This document shows positions 22,651-34,500 of a stretch of 64,000 bases of DNA, piece after piece. The DNA is from Henckelia pumila. Lineage: Eukaryota; Streptophyta; Magnoliopsida; Lamiales; Gesneriaceae. The notes beneath the pieces were generated by a model. It did no database searches and had not been told where the DNA came from. It saw only the letters and a list, made by a program, of their open reading frames with translations. The position numbers and the translations under genes are program-made. The first letter of the stretch is position 1; each line of letters begins with the position of its first letter. The stretch is taken from NCBI RefSeq assembly GCF_033568475.1, contig NW_027331831.1:7254001-7318000 (forward strand), written 5' to 3'.

Positions 22651-24875
22651 CTTGTTAATAGGTTTCTTGGCCACCACTCCACCTCCCCTTTGCCCAACCA
22701 GTGATCGGAAAGTGTGTTCCATGGATAGGATATCATGTTTGGTTCTTTCCTATATATAGAGACCCTTCACATACCTCATTTGATGAGCTTTCCTTCAGAT
22801 TTTCGTGATGATTAGTGGTCTAGTGTCAAGTTGAAGAGGTGTGAGAATATTGTGCTTAAAGATTGAAAAAAGAGGGGATTTACTCACTTATACCCAAGAA
22901 CACGTTCCAAAATTCTCAAAAAATTATACAAAATACTTAGGATGTCCAGTAAAATAGTAGTGAAGGAGGTGTCATAAAAAGATCAACCGATTCTCCGTTA
23001 AAATTCTTAAACTACCGTTGTCCGGAAAGGAAAAACAGTGCTCAGAAACCATTTGCAGGTACTGTTTTCACCCTCGTTTTTCATACCTTTACTCTCAGTA
23101 TTTGAACATAGTCTAAACATGAAAGTTGCTCCAGATGTACCCTAGTTTGCATCAGTACCGTCGTTTTTCCGGGAATAACGTCGGAACAGTATTTTGTTCT
23201 TCAGTCTAGTAGAGTAAAAGTCACAGTAGGTTATTCCATTTCTGGTACTGTTCGGTTAGGAATTTGAGAAAACTCATTAAACAAAAAATGTAGGAAATCA
23301 TGCAACACATCTTAGATAAAAGTTTGGGCCACGCGTGGCCGCCGGAAGCTGTGCACGCGCCGCTGGAAGTGGCGCGTGATTTACACGCGCCGGCAGAAAA
23401 CAAAATTTCCGGCAGCCGTAGTTTTCTGCACTTGTTTTAGGCTTATATTTCAAGTTTCATAATTTTTTGACAAGTACATGAATTGTTATGATTTTCCTTA
23501 GAAATCCTTAAATCTTTGAAACTTGAGTTTTGAAAGTGGCTAGACGCAAGATTGAGGCTCGATTTTCTCAAAGATAGAATCTGTTTCTAGCCTAGATCTT
23601 AAAGTAAAAGTTTTTCCCTGTAATGTCTAGTATACTAGAATGGTGGCATATGACCAGAATAGTTGCCGGAAGAAGCATTTTTCCGGAGGTCAATATACCT
23701 AGAGAATCAGTTTGGAAAAACTGATTTGGTCAAAGATCGACTTGGAATTTTGACATGCTTTGAACACAAAAGTTGTAGATTTCTTTGAGTTATACATACT
23801 GTCAAATTTTCAGAATTTTTGGATCTACTTTCAAATTATTATAAATTTTCTTATGAATTATCAAAATGTTCCTTCCTTGTTTGAGCAACAAATTTTAAAT
23901 ATAAACTAGCCTAGCATCTGGTAGTATTTCTAACATATGAAATATCCTAAAATTATAGGAATTTGAAGTTATCTATTGATTCGGATAGTAAGTATTGAGG
24001 TGAGGTTTTCATTACTTAAGGAATTATTATTTTTATACAGCCCTTTGGCATTCGGCCTGGAAATTATAATATATCCTAACTATTGTTCATATTAACTTGT
24101 TGATTCGATATTATTATACCTGATTTTCATAATGTATTGGTCTATCATCAAAACGGATGGTGGAATGATCGAAAGATCAAATGATTGATTGATCGATTGA
24201 TTGATTGAATGAATGAATGAATGAATGTTATTCGAAGTGAGAGCCCTGGACAACGGACTTCGGTCTGGATATTGAGTCCAATGAACAGCGGGTTAAAATC
24301 GGGTATTCGTGTTCACTTTGGCTCACCCTCTTTATCACAACTGGAATGATTGCTACTAAACTATTGAATTCATACCTACCTACTTAAGCTTATTATCCTG
24401 ATGTTTACTACTATTACCAGAAAATTTTATCCAATGAATAATCTTTTATTCTCACTAAGTCCTTAAAGACTTAACCTCCTTTATTTTTTTCTCTATTGTA
24501 ATTTCCAGAGCCAGGGTTTCCAGATATGGATAATGAAGAAAAATGTCAGTGAATGAACCATCTTTGCCACAAATAATATTCTCAATTATGTTTTATGTAG
24601 TCTCTTTTATGCTCATCAGAGACCATATGCTTAGTAAAATAAAGAAATGTCTTATCCATATACTGCTACTTGTTTAAGAATTCAGTCCTGTTGTTATAAA
24701 AGATCCTTATTGATATTTTATTATTAAATCTTTACTTTCGCTTCCGCACACACTAATCGTTTAAATGATCTATTACTGCCTAAGACACTTTAATTAGGGA
24801 TATTAAATTCTCACATAGAGTGTTGTTAAGGAATGTGATACCTAACAAAGGTTAGACTACAAGTCAGGTGTCACA
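22521..24875 (+). repeat. 3' LTR of the Tekay element
   Basis: This uninterrupted 2355-bp LTR pairs with 12934-16741. It includes a TATA box (22750-22759) and a longer TA run (22619-22649) than the 5' copy. Confidence 0.95.
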
Positions 24876-25278
24876 GAAGTGGTGCGTCTCCTCGGCCATG
24901 TGTATAACGAAATGGTGCGACTGTCTGAGACAGCATTCCAACATCTATAAATAGGGACCCCCTACGTTCATTCTAACTCACCAATTCACTCATTCTTTCT
25001 TCTCTTGTCTTGCATATAGAGAGTTCTTATCTCTCTTATTTCTCTTCATAAAAGAGTTTCTTCAAAGCACTTTGTGTTCGAAGTTCTTTAAGTTTGCAGT
25101 GCTGCTACTCAAAGTTGTAAGCGTTCTATCTTGGGAGACACTTTGCACAATCCCGTTAGCACCTAGGCGGGACAAATTTTGTCTTAAAGAAAAAGAGTTA
25201 AACTCTTGGCTCGCTGTTTTGATCGTGTGGATTATTGATTGGTTGCAAGTGGTGGAAATTGTCCTTACAATCCTCACA
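24876..25278 (+). repeat. Copia-1 3' LTR, second part, with TATA box
   Basis: It continues the GTGCGTCTC-type repeats (to about 24935). A TATA box CTATAAATAG (24945-24954) follows, then a pyrimidine-rich leader (TTCTTTCTTCTCTTG). The end is placed tentatively at ...CCTCACA, 25278. The open frames of about 70 codons on both strands here look accidental. Confidence 0.65.
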
Positions 25279-25341
25279 TAATCTCAATTTAATTTATATT
25301 GGATGCATCATTATAATTATAACTAAATAAATATATTTAAG

Positions 25342-25533
25342 TAGTGCTTGATAAATTTTATAGGAAGCAGTTTTCAGTTTTTTTCACAAAATTTTGAAAT
25401 TTTATGAAGGAAAAGCTGAGAATTGCTTCACATAAACTTTTCAAAGCATTACCTTAGCTTTTCCTTCACAAAATTTTGAAAATTTGTGAAAGAAAAACTG
25501 ATAAATGCTTCATAGAAACTCTCTCAAACACTA
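25342..25533. mobile_element. Fold-back MITE, about 190 bp
   Basis: The ends match as inverted repeats: TAGTGCTTGATAAATTTTAT on the left against TAGTGTTTGAGAGAGTTTCT read from the right. The inner arms (AAGCAGTTTTCAG... against AAGCATTTATCAG...) also pair, so most of the unit can form one long hairpin. It has no coding capacity. The TAGTGTTTG end resembles widespread plant hAT-type MITEs. No clean target duplication is seen. Confidence 0.6.
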
Positions 25534-26631
25534 ACTTGCTATCAAATACTTATTCTTAATCGGCCAATATATGCACAAAAGGTGTGCTAACATCTTTTTA
25601 TATAGTCATTATGAATTTTCAAAACATTATATCACCGAAATAAACAATTTTAGTCCATTATTTCAATTTTTATATTCTGCAAGTCAACAGCTTATTCATG
25701 GAATATTTTATATTGTTGGAAGCTGGTAAATATTTCCGCAATAGTACGTGGTTTTATTCGTTTCACAAAGCTTTCATATTTTCTGAATATTACGATTCTT
25801 TAGTTTGGAGTACGTATGTTGCATATTTACCACAAAATTTTAGGCTCCTCTTGGATAAGTCTTTATAATTTTTTTTAATACATAAAATTGTTTTTTTTTT
25901 AAATAATTTTATGAGATGTTTTAAAGGTTGTTTTAATAATCAATATATGATTGCATAATTATTCAATAACCATATTTTTACAATAGAAATAACATGTTTT
26001 GATTTTTATGATTCCTTCCGTTCTAAAAACATAAAAAAACACATCTTAGATTTTCTTTAACTATGACCGAAGAACATTTTTCTAAAATATTTCACAAAGT
26101 TTTACAAAAATATTGTTCAAATACATACTCTAATTTTATGTTTTTTTTTTGAATTAAAGGCTAATGTTTTATCATTTTGTCTTCTGTTTATGCGGCATAT
26201 CAATCAACATATCACGTTTAAGTATTGATAACTGCACATATTTTAAGTTGTGTTTGGATCGATTAATTTACTTAAAAAAATATTGAGAAATGTATTTCAC
26301 ATGACGTCTATGTTAGATGTGTCTGAAATCCACAGTAATTATTATTAAACTCGCTTAACACGATATATATATATATTATATTTGAAATTGATTAGTGATC
26401 ACATGAATTTATCCATCACAACAAACCAAGAGTGATATGAAATAGTGGATTTGAAATCATATTTCATATGCATCGAGTTCTATTTCGGTTAAAATACCAT
26501 CATATTATACATTTTCGACTAATGCTATAAGCCTTAAGTTCCCTCATGCAGTGCATCAAGTTTTATTTTAAGGAGTATTTGTAATCACTAAACAAATTAA
26601 TTTTTGGTTTACGGACATTTGGAATAATAAT

Positions 26632-26668
<37 letters not shown>

Positions 26669-26756
26669 TGGTTTCTTATAAATCTATATTCTACATTAAC
26701 TTCTGCTTGTTTAATTAGTTGAAATTCAAAGTATTATGAGATGCCGATCCCACTTC
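25534..26756. other. AT-rich spacer
   Basis: Very AT-rich sequence with poly(T)/poly(A) runs and a TA microsatellite at 26634-26662. No gene, RNA or further element was recognised. Confidence 0.6.
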
Positions 26757-27985
26757 TAGCAAAAAAAAAATCTGATAGCCTGCAAACTACGCTAGTCTGA
26801 TAAACCACACTCAAGGCCGATCCTAAAGGTTTTTAGGCCTGAGTCGATCTTTTTTTAAAAGGGCCCTTAAGTAACTTAATTAAGCATAATATGTGTTAAC
26901 GTTTTTTTAGTTCCATGTTAATATTTTCAATTTAAATCAACACATTTAAGAGAATATAAATAACTAAACAATACTAATTCAAACTATTTTTTTTTGTATG
27001 AAACAAAGTACTTGTTGATATCTCCAACTTGACTTCGAATTTGTTTTTCAATTTTTAACGTTCTTTTTCTTTTTTGAAACCCCGACATGTACTTAGGAGG
27101 CATCATAAACCTAAGAATTTAACAATTCAATGAAAATTTTAATAAATAAATCACACAGAGAAATTATATACACCTCTTCTTCATTGAAAATTTAGAAAAA
27201 ATAAATCATAATTTCCAGCTCACATCAGATTTCCTAACCATAATTTATATTATGTGATTAGAGAATTAATCAGAAGTTGAACTAAAATACCACAACTATT
27301 CTTCAATTTCTTTTGTGACAGTGTATTACCGAGAAAGAAAGAGAAGAAATTTTTTCATATCAAATCTTGCCAATGACTTCTTTTTGAATATGAGTGACTA
27401 TATGGTATATATGGACAATCAAATTCACAGTTTTCAATTATCATATTTTTTTTATGAAAAATATAATCATTGTTACCATAAAACTAATTCAAACATTTCA
27501 TCAAGCAATTTACGCACAATAATTCAAACGTTTCATTCAAATAATTATACATTAATCCATTAAAATATCTCTATATCTAAATCTAGTTATGAAATAATCA
27601 AATAAATAAAAAAAATAGGAAAATATAAAGCACGAGAGAATTGAAAAAAAAACCTTCGAAAGAAATATAATTTTTGTCGTGAAATTTGAATATTTAGTTT
27701 TTTCTACCGAATCGCCGACTTCCGTTTAGCTTTGGAAAAAGTTGGATAAATAAATTTTGATTGGGCTATAATAGTTCTCTCTATACTACTAGATTTTTTA
27801 AAAAAATTATGGGCCCCCAAATTTATTGGGCCTGAGTCAATGGACTCTTTTGACTCACTAAAGGAACGGCCCTGACCACACTAGACAAGCCCTATGTGAC
27901 AGGCTAGTCAAAAAAAGTGTTGACAGGAGAAATTGAACTCTTGACCTATGACCAAGAGTTCACCTATTCCACCAACTTAGACACC
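26757..27985 (-). mobile_element. Probable tRNA-derived SINE, split by a hAT element
   Basis: When the hAT insertion (26812-27874) and one target copy are removed, 26757-26811 and 27883-27985 join into a unit of about 160 bp. On the minus strand it has a tRNA-like head (GTTGGTGGAATAGG, then AAGAGTTCAATTT as a degenerate box B), a body with GTGTGGTTTATCAGACTAG and GTTTGCAGGCTATC, and a poly(T) tail. This layout is typical of plant SINEs. The outer ends and its own target duplication are not certain. Confidence 0.45.
26812..27874. mobile_element. Non-autonomous hAT transposon, 1063 bp
   Basis: The termini CAAGGCCGATCCTAAAGG (left) and, read from the right, CAGGGCCGTTCCTTTAG form imperfect inverted repeats of hAT type. 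A perfect 8-bp target duplication ACCACACT flanks it (26804-26811, 27875-27882). Subterminal GGCCTGAGTC occurs at both ends. The AT-rich interior has no hAT transposase, dimerisation or BED-finger sequence. An 82-codon open frame at 27315-27563 shows no transposase feature. Confidence 0.85.
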
Positions 27986-28532
27986 CTTAGGGGCAATGTT
28001 ATCATTATTTTGTATCCACAATGCGTGTTCAATGTTCATTAGTTCTGATAAAAACTAAAAAGTTACTATTAGAATAATGTATTTATCATACACTGCTTAT
28101 TTTCGATTTAAACATTTCATTTTTTTAAAGAAGAATGAAGATTATCAACTTTTTTTCCCCATCATATCTATAAATCTAATCACTTCTTTAAAAAAAAAAC
28201 ATAATATTTTATTATTTCGTATTCGAATGACGAATATTATTTAATTTTCGTTAATCGTGTTCCACTTTATAAATTTGTTAATTACATATCTAAAATCACT
28301 CTAATAATTGCGATGGACTTAAAAAATAAAAACAATTTTATGTTGGAAGTCCATTGCCCAATAAACCGGATAACTTTACAGACCTGGACTCACCCGGTGA
28401 ACTCAATATGGATCCAAATAATATCCACAAGTTGACCCGACCCATGTAATTTCCAAATTCAACTCACTCCCCTGTTTCCTCTTAAACCCCTTCCCTCCTT
28501 CACCATCTTATCCACTGGGGGGAAAAAGGGTA
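27986..28532 (+). promoter_or_regulatory. Upstream region of PTAC3
   Basis: This is the non-coding stretch between the SINE and the PTAC3 start. It is AT-rich to about 28330, then more mixed, with CT-rich leader-like sequence (CCCCTTCCCTCCTTCACC) just before the ATG. No clear TATA box is seen, in line with many housekeeping plastid-protein genes. The extent is arbitrary. Confidence 0.4.
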
Positions 28533-31500
28533 ATGGCTACACTGCTAACGTACGCAGCATTTCCTTTCTCCCTGTTCCCCGCCTCCGCAGCTCGGAACGC
28601 CGTCTCTGCCACCTCCACATCCGCCGCAGCATCTCAATCTGCCTCAGTCTCCACCAACCAAAGGAAGGCGCGAAGAAAAAAGCATCAGCAGAACGACTTG
28701 AAATCCTCCGAGGACAACGGTTATAGCGGTAATGCAGACGTTAATTTCACGCCTTCAAGCGCAGAGAAATTGCTGAGGCTGGTGTTCATGGAGGAGTTGA
28801 TGGAACGAGCTCGGAATGCCGACGTTTCGGGGGTATCTGATGTCATTTACGACATGATTGCCGCGGGGCTGACGCCTGGGCCTCGGTCTTTTCATGGATT
28901 GGTTGTGTCTCACGTGCTTAAGCGAGATGAAGAAGGCGCTGTAAGATTAGTTTGTTGCTTACCCGTGCATTGAAATATTTTACGGATAGATGGGTCCTAC
29001 TTTTTTAATTTGACATGAATTCTAAGACACCCGCCTAATCTTCAGCCTTACATGTAGATCAGGCGGGTTGTCTGATGAGTGGTCAATGCTAGAACTGTGA
29101 GTGCTTTTTCATCTCGTGCTCGTGAGTGAAATTAGAAGGCGCTAGAGCGTGAAGGTGTACGCGTTTAAGATCCAAAAAATTAAATAAAATTGTTATCATG
29201 AAATTCAAAACACAGAAGACTTTTGTCAATAGTGTAGCTTCACTCCAAAAGAGGAAATATTGGACGGTTTAGTCTGTATAAAGTATAATAGTGTTTTGAG
29301 GTGTTGATATAATATGTATGACACCATTAATTCAATTTTTTTGCATGACTTAGACGACAATAACGAATGGGTGATGAAGGATTGAATAGTAACATCAATA
29401 AAGAAAATGATTTTACATTTGATGATAACAATTTGACTAGGATCGAAGTTGCAAAAGCTTCTGGGGTTGGCAAAGATGCTTATGTGTAGACTTGTCCTTC
29501 AAAAGTGGTTAGAGCAATTATGGCAACCACGATTAAGAGATGAGAAAATTATTCTATTTTGAATATGCGGCATGTTATGAATGAAAAATGTGAAGAATTT
29601 AACCTTGATAAAATGAAGATGATACAGAAGGATACATATCCAAAACTTCAATAAATAAGGATGGTATAGTTGAGGAAGACACAGGGGTTTGAGGATTTTG
29701 ATGATTGAAGTAGTCTTCTAATGCCACGTTTTTAATCAACCCGTGACATACATTGGTATCTAATAGTTTGTGAAGTATATTTTTGTTGCTATGTGATGTT
29801 GTGGTAATATTCACGTCACGTATGCACATTCTAAAAAATTATGCTTGGTGCACCTTATTTAAAGTGCTTAGTTAGCCTCGCGCTTTACCCCTTAAATAGC
29901 TACTGCCTGTTGCCTTACCCCGATTGCTCATTTATGTTATGCGCCAAACAGCCTAGTTTCCTATCTGAACGTCGGATTAGCTCGAAGAAGGGGACTATTG
30001 ATGCACCTGAAAACGAGTGCCTGACACCTTGATTGATACATGTCAGCAACATATGTTCATCCTAGACACCTTGACAAGCACACATCAAGATGTATCCATC
30101 CATGACACCATGGTTGGTACACACCAGCATATATCCATCCCATACCTTGACTAGTGCCTGTCGGCATATATCTATCCCTAACACCTAAGCCTAACTCCTT
30201 CGACACCTTGATTGATATAGTTAAATTGCAGAGGTGATTGAAGTTGAATCCCCTAGCATCCATCACTCTTATTTATGCTTTAGTTTAAGGTAAGTACACA
30301 AGGTAGAGCTTAGTCTCGATCCTATGAGTCGAGGGTAAATTTGACAGGGATGACGTGGCCTTTGAGCTCAGCCACCGTGCTAAGTTGAGATGATCAAATT
30401 TATGTTACTTGTATACCTTGTGTGCCTGCGACAATTCCGCAAAAGACATCTGTGTCCACTTCTTGAGCCCATAACTGACAAAGCAAGAGCTTTGGGAGTA
30501 TCCTTGGAGATTTTTGGACGCAGCCTTAACAAATATGCAGAGAATATCACATCGTATCTAAGGATTTACGGCAAATTTTTGACTCTTTTAAACAATGAAA
30601 GACTTGTCTGTAAATGGATTGGATATATTGATTGGATGTCATCTCGATTTAATTCATCATTCATATATAACATATTTAGCATACTGTAAGCAAGAGGAGT
30701 TTACTCAGTGGATCAATTATTCTTAAGAAATAGTGTATAAACTTTGATTGGATTATGATGGTATCAGTATGGATTTTCATCTTGTTATTCTATCGAAACA
30801 CATGAGAGGTAACTCAAAATTTGCAAAATGTCATTACATGTTCTTGAAAATAAATTACTTTTATTCTTTAGGCATCAGGTAGTTTACTTATCTGAAAACG
30901 CGTATCTTGCAGATGCATGCTCTTAGAAGGGAACTGAGTGAGGGTCTTCGTCCTCTTCACGAAACTTTTCTTGCATTGATTCGATTATTTGGCGTAAAAG
31001 GTCATTCTACCAGAGGCCTAGAAATTCTTGCAGCAATGGAGAAACTCAACTATGACATTCGCCATGCTTGGCTTCTTCTCGTCGGTACAGTGAAAAAATC
31101 TATCGTTGATTGGCTGGTTTCATGTAATTTAATATTGTTCTAGTTTGGTCTTGCGTTTGATTATCCCGTTATTGCATCAGAGGAGCTGGTGAAAAGTAGT
31201 CATCTAGAAGTTGCCAATAAAGTGTTCCTGAAGGGTGCTGAAGGTGGCCTTAGAGCTACAGATGAGCTTTATGATCTCCTAATCGAGGAAGACTGCAAAG
31301 CGGGCGATCACTCAAATGCATTGACTATAGCCTACGAAATGGAGGCTGCTGGTAGAATGGCAACTACATTTCATTTCAATCATCTATTGAGCGTGCAGGT
31401 ACACTATTTCCTTCCAAGTTCCAACCTTCAGTATTTCAAGTTCGAGTGTAAAGTAGTTGGGTTTAATGTAACTGCAACTCAAAAACTACTCCCGACAACC

Positions 31501-34500
31501 ACAGTCTGCCCTAGCTTTTGTGTTTGTGATAGACCTAGATGTTAAAACCTGCTGTAGTAGCAAGTGGAACTGCCTACAGTATTAGGAAAAAAAATCAGGT
31601 ATTAAATATTCCGAAGGATTATTTTCATGTCGGGATTCTGATTACTTGTTCTATTGACTAGATTCTAGAATGCTTACAAGTTGTTTTGCACTTTATTTCT
31701 ATGAGACGAATATCAGAAGAATACTTTTGTAATTTTCAATTGGTATGATGTTCAAGAACTGTTTCTTATCATTTGGCTAGGCTACTTGCGGCATTCCCGA
31801 AATTGCTTTCGCTACATTTGAGAACATGGAATATGGAGAAGGTTTGTGATCACCTGTCAATTTTTTATCTGCTTGATTAGTTATTTTAATGACAATTGTT
31901 TGGTTGTCATGTACTCCGCACCGCGATTTGCGGGTCTCCATTTTAAACATGCTCTTGAGAAGGATTATGATGGAATAGAAATGAACTGAAATCTCAGATT
32001 TGAATAAATTTCTGATACTTAAAATTTTCATTTGATCTCTGTAGTTGACCAAGAATGCATGATAATGCTGGTGGCAGTTTGACCTTTTCTAAACACTTTC
32101 ATAAATTTGGTTCGTACTCCACGGGACACTTTGCTTTCTTAATTTTTTCAGAATGTAGTCTCGACTTTCATTTCACCCTCTTTCATATAACCATGGTATC
32201 AATGCAACCCCTTGTAAGCATACCCATGCTTGTATTTAGAGGCCTATCAAATAATAGGTCACATTCTCTAATGCGAAACAGTTTTTGGAAGAGTAATGAC
32301 TGCTTAGATTTGCATTGTATGTCAGACATCAAACTAATATAACAAAAGTAATGAGAGAGAAAAACATTTACTTCTGTCTTGCAATTTATTTATTTATTTA
32401 TTTATTTTTTGAGAGAATTGTCTGTCTTGCAATTTAAGCTTATTGTGTTTGCTTTTGGTTACCAGATTTTATGAAACCGGACACGGAGACATATAACTGG
32501 GTAATCCAAGCGTATACTAGAGCTGAATCATATGACAGGTATCCTGTCTTGTATAAGTCGTTACTTTATTTTCAGATATTGGTATTCTCGTTCTCTGATT
32601 ATGTTTTCTCCTAGATCTTTCTTACTATCTTCTAGTTTTGACTCACAAAAGCGTGGCTTGCGTATAGCAATCATCTGGGCACCAATTAGATTAAGGGAAA
32701 CAATAGAAGCTGCTTGTGATTAAATAAGACGGTTTAAAATTGATGGCTTCAGTGGGCAATTTGGGAAGCTTTCTTCTCAGTCAGATATGTGGTGTGGCAA
32801 CTTGACCGAAGTAGGGGTTTGATGCTCTGCCCAATTGACCAACTCTAATTAGTGTGCTTACTAAGAATTTGTTGCAGGTAGTATGGTGCCTGGGCAGTTT
32901 TCAAGTTAACCAGTATTATGCTCTTGTGCTGCTATAGTTGTTCCAATAAAGCTAAGATGGAAAGAATGCAGACCTGCTGTTTGTTTTGCTTTTCGTTTTT
33001 TTTTTTTTTTTTTCAAAAAAATTGAACTTGCTACTAGTTTATTGGAATAATGATGATCTGTTATCGTCTGTACATTGATTGGTTTTAGCAGACATCGATA
33101 TATCCAGATCTGATTGTGTTAAACATTTAATGTTATCCCTTAAGTTTCTCTTCACGTTTACTTACTATTAACACAAGAGTTGTTTAGACTCCAATCTGTT
33201 GTTCCAGGGTTCAAGATGTTGCTGAATTACTTGGGATGATGATTGAACATCATAAGCGCTTGCAACCGAATATGAGAACCTATGCGTAAGAAATATTCAT
33301 CTTTTGGACAACTGGGATAAATTTGTTCTTGGTTGATTCATCTGTCGCTATGAATTCAGCATTGATATTTGAACCACCATTCTCACATCACCTTCACCTG
33401 GACGCTGTTTTACAGGTTCTGACTATATGTAAATTGTTTTATGGATCTAAATTTCTATGTAGCTTTTTTAACGTATTCAGGTGTAGTTTATGTGGTTAGA
33501 TTCCTGCAGCTTTTTTAATGGACATCTACTTTATATAGGAGTGTATATTGGATAAACTTTGTATTTTGAATCAAAATTTTATCTGGTTATTTTTCTGCAA
33601 AACAGTGTGCAATCTATGCTGAAATTCAAGTTCCTTATATAGATGCACTAAATGATGGCCAAAATGAGGAAGTGAATGAAGAAGTAGGTCAAATGTGTTT
33701 TATCTATAAGTAATGCATTCTTTTGGCTGACAGTTTATAATTGTTTCATTAACGACTCCATGTCCTCTTGTTAGGTTGTTAGTGGAGTGCTTTACGAAGT
33801 ACTGTGTCATAAATGAAGCAATCAGACATTTTCGTGGTCTAAAAAACTTTGAAGGTGGGACAAAATTTTTACATTACGAGGGGCAATATGGGGATCCACT
33901 AGCTTTATACCTCCGTGCATTATGCAGAGAAGGTGTGTATTCTCTAGCTTCCTAACACCATCAGCTTTGAAGGTTTCAAATGTGGAAGGGCTATAAATAT
34001 TTAATGAACGTAAAAGTTGTTGGACTAACATTTTTCAGACCAAATACATCTTGTTGATTTAACATTTTTCAGATCCAAATACATCTATGAAATATGTTAG
34101 ATAATGATTGAACATATGCTATCCCTCAAATATAGTTAAACCTGTTGGCTGTCGCTTTCCTTTCTGTTTGAAATTTGAATTCTATCAATCCGAAATATGC
34201 TAACCCGATGTACCTAGATGGTAAATTTTCAATGAACTGGTAGAGATTGTGATTTCATATAATCAGTGGAAGCCCTTTGGATATGTTCATCTTTGTTGTG
34301 GGATATAATATTTATTTAGGTCGATGGTAGTGAAATTTACATGAAGATTGAATCATCATCGATAGGCTCCATGCTTATTAGTTTATCCACCAAAAGTTTT
34401 TACGTAGTCATTTTTTTCTTGTGATTTAAACATGTTCACGAGAATCTGTTAGTGGAATCTTTTAGTAATGATAATTACAATGAGCACAGGAAGAATAGTT

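Larger units (their letters stand above)
12934..24875 (+). mobile_element. Tekay/Del-type Ty3/Gypsy retrotransposon with extra ORF, degenerate
   Basis: LTRs at 12934-16741 (with a nested solo LTR) and 22521-24875 start TGTAATGCCC and end AGGTGTCACA. A perfect target duplication GAAGT flanks it (12929-12933, 24876-24880). Internal order: PBS (16746), an extra ORF (16830-17756), gag-pol (18026-22482) and polypurine tract (22508-22520). Integrase placed after RNase H, followed by a chromodomain-like tail, assigns it to the chromovirus side of Gypsy. The long LTRs (about 2.35 kb) fit Tekay/Del. By eye the LTRs differ at roughly two dozen positions, about 1 percent. Gag-pol is broken, so the copy cannot move on its own. 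Confidence 0.93.
1138..25278 (+). mobile_element. Copia-1: old Ty1/Copia retrotransposon, host of the nested stack
   Basis: The element is visible in three pieces: 1138-3633 (protease to RNase H), 11465-12933 (rest of RNase H, 3' untranslated region and start of the 3' LTR) and 24876-25278 (rest of the 3' LTR). Joining these pieces restores continuity across each insertion, and each insertion is flanked by its own 5-bp target duplication. The 5' LTR, gag and PBS lie left of the window or were lost. Domain order (protease, integrase, RT, RNase H) is that of Ty1/Copia. The right end near 25278 (...CTCACA) is a guess because the 5' LTR is not available for comparison. Confidence 0.85.

Noticed and set aside
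25062..25281. Overlapping frames of about 70 codons on both strands near 25.1 kb
   Set aside because: They lie in the R-U5 part of the Copia-1 LTR and have no conserved features.
27315..27563. 82-codon frame as a hAT transposase remnant
   Set aside because: The translation shows none of the hAT zinc-finger, catalytic or dimerisation features. The interior is AT-rich and non-coding.
29360..29720. Decayed coding sequence in PTAC3 intron 1
   Set aside because: Short open pieces (for example NLTRIEVAKASGVGKDAYV) suggest possible old coding DNA, but stops are frequent and I recognise no family.
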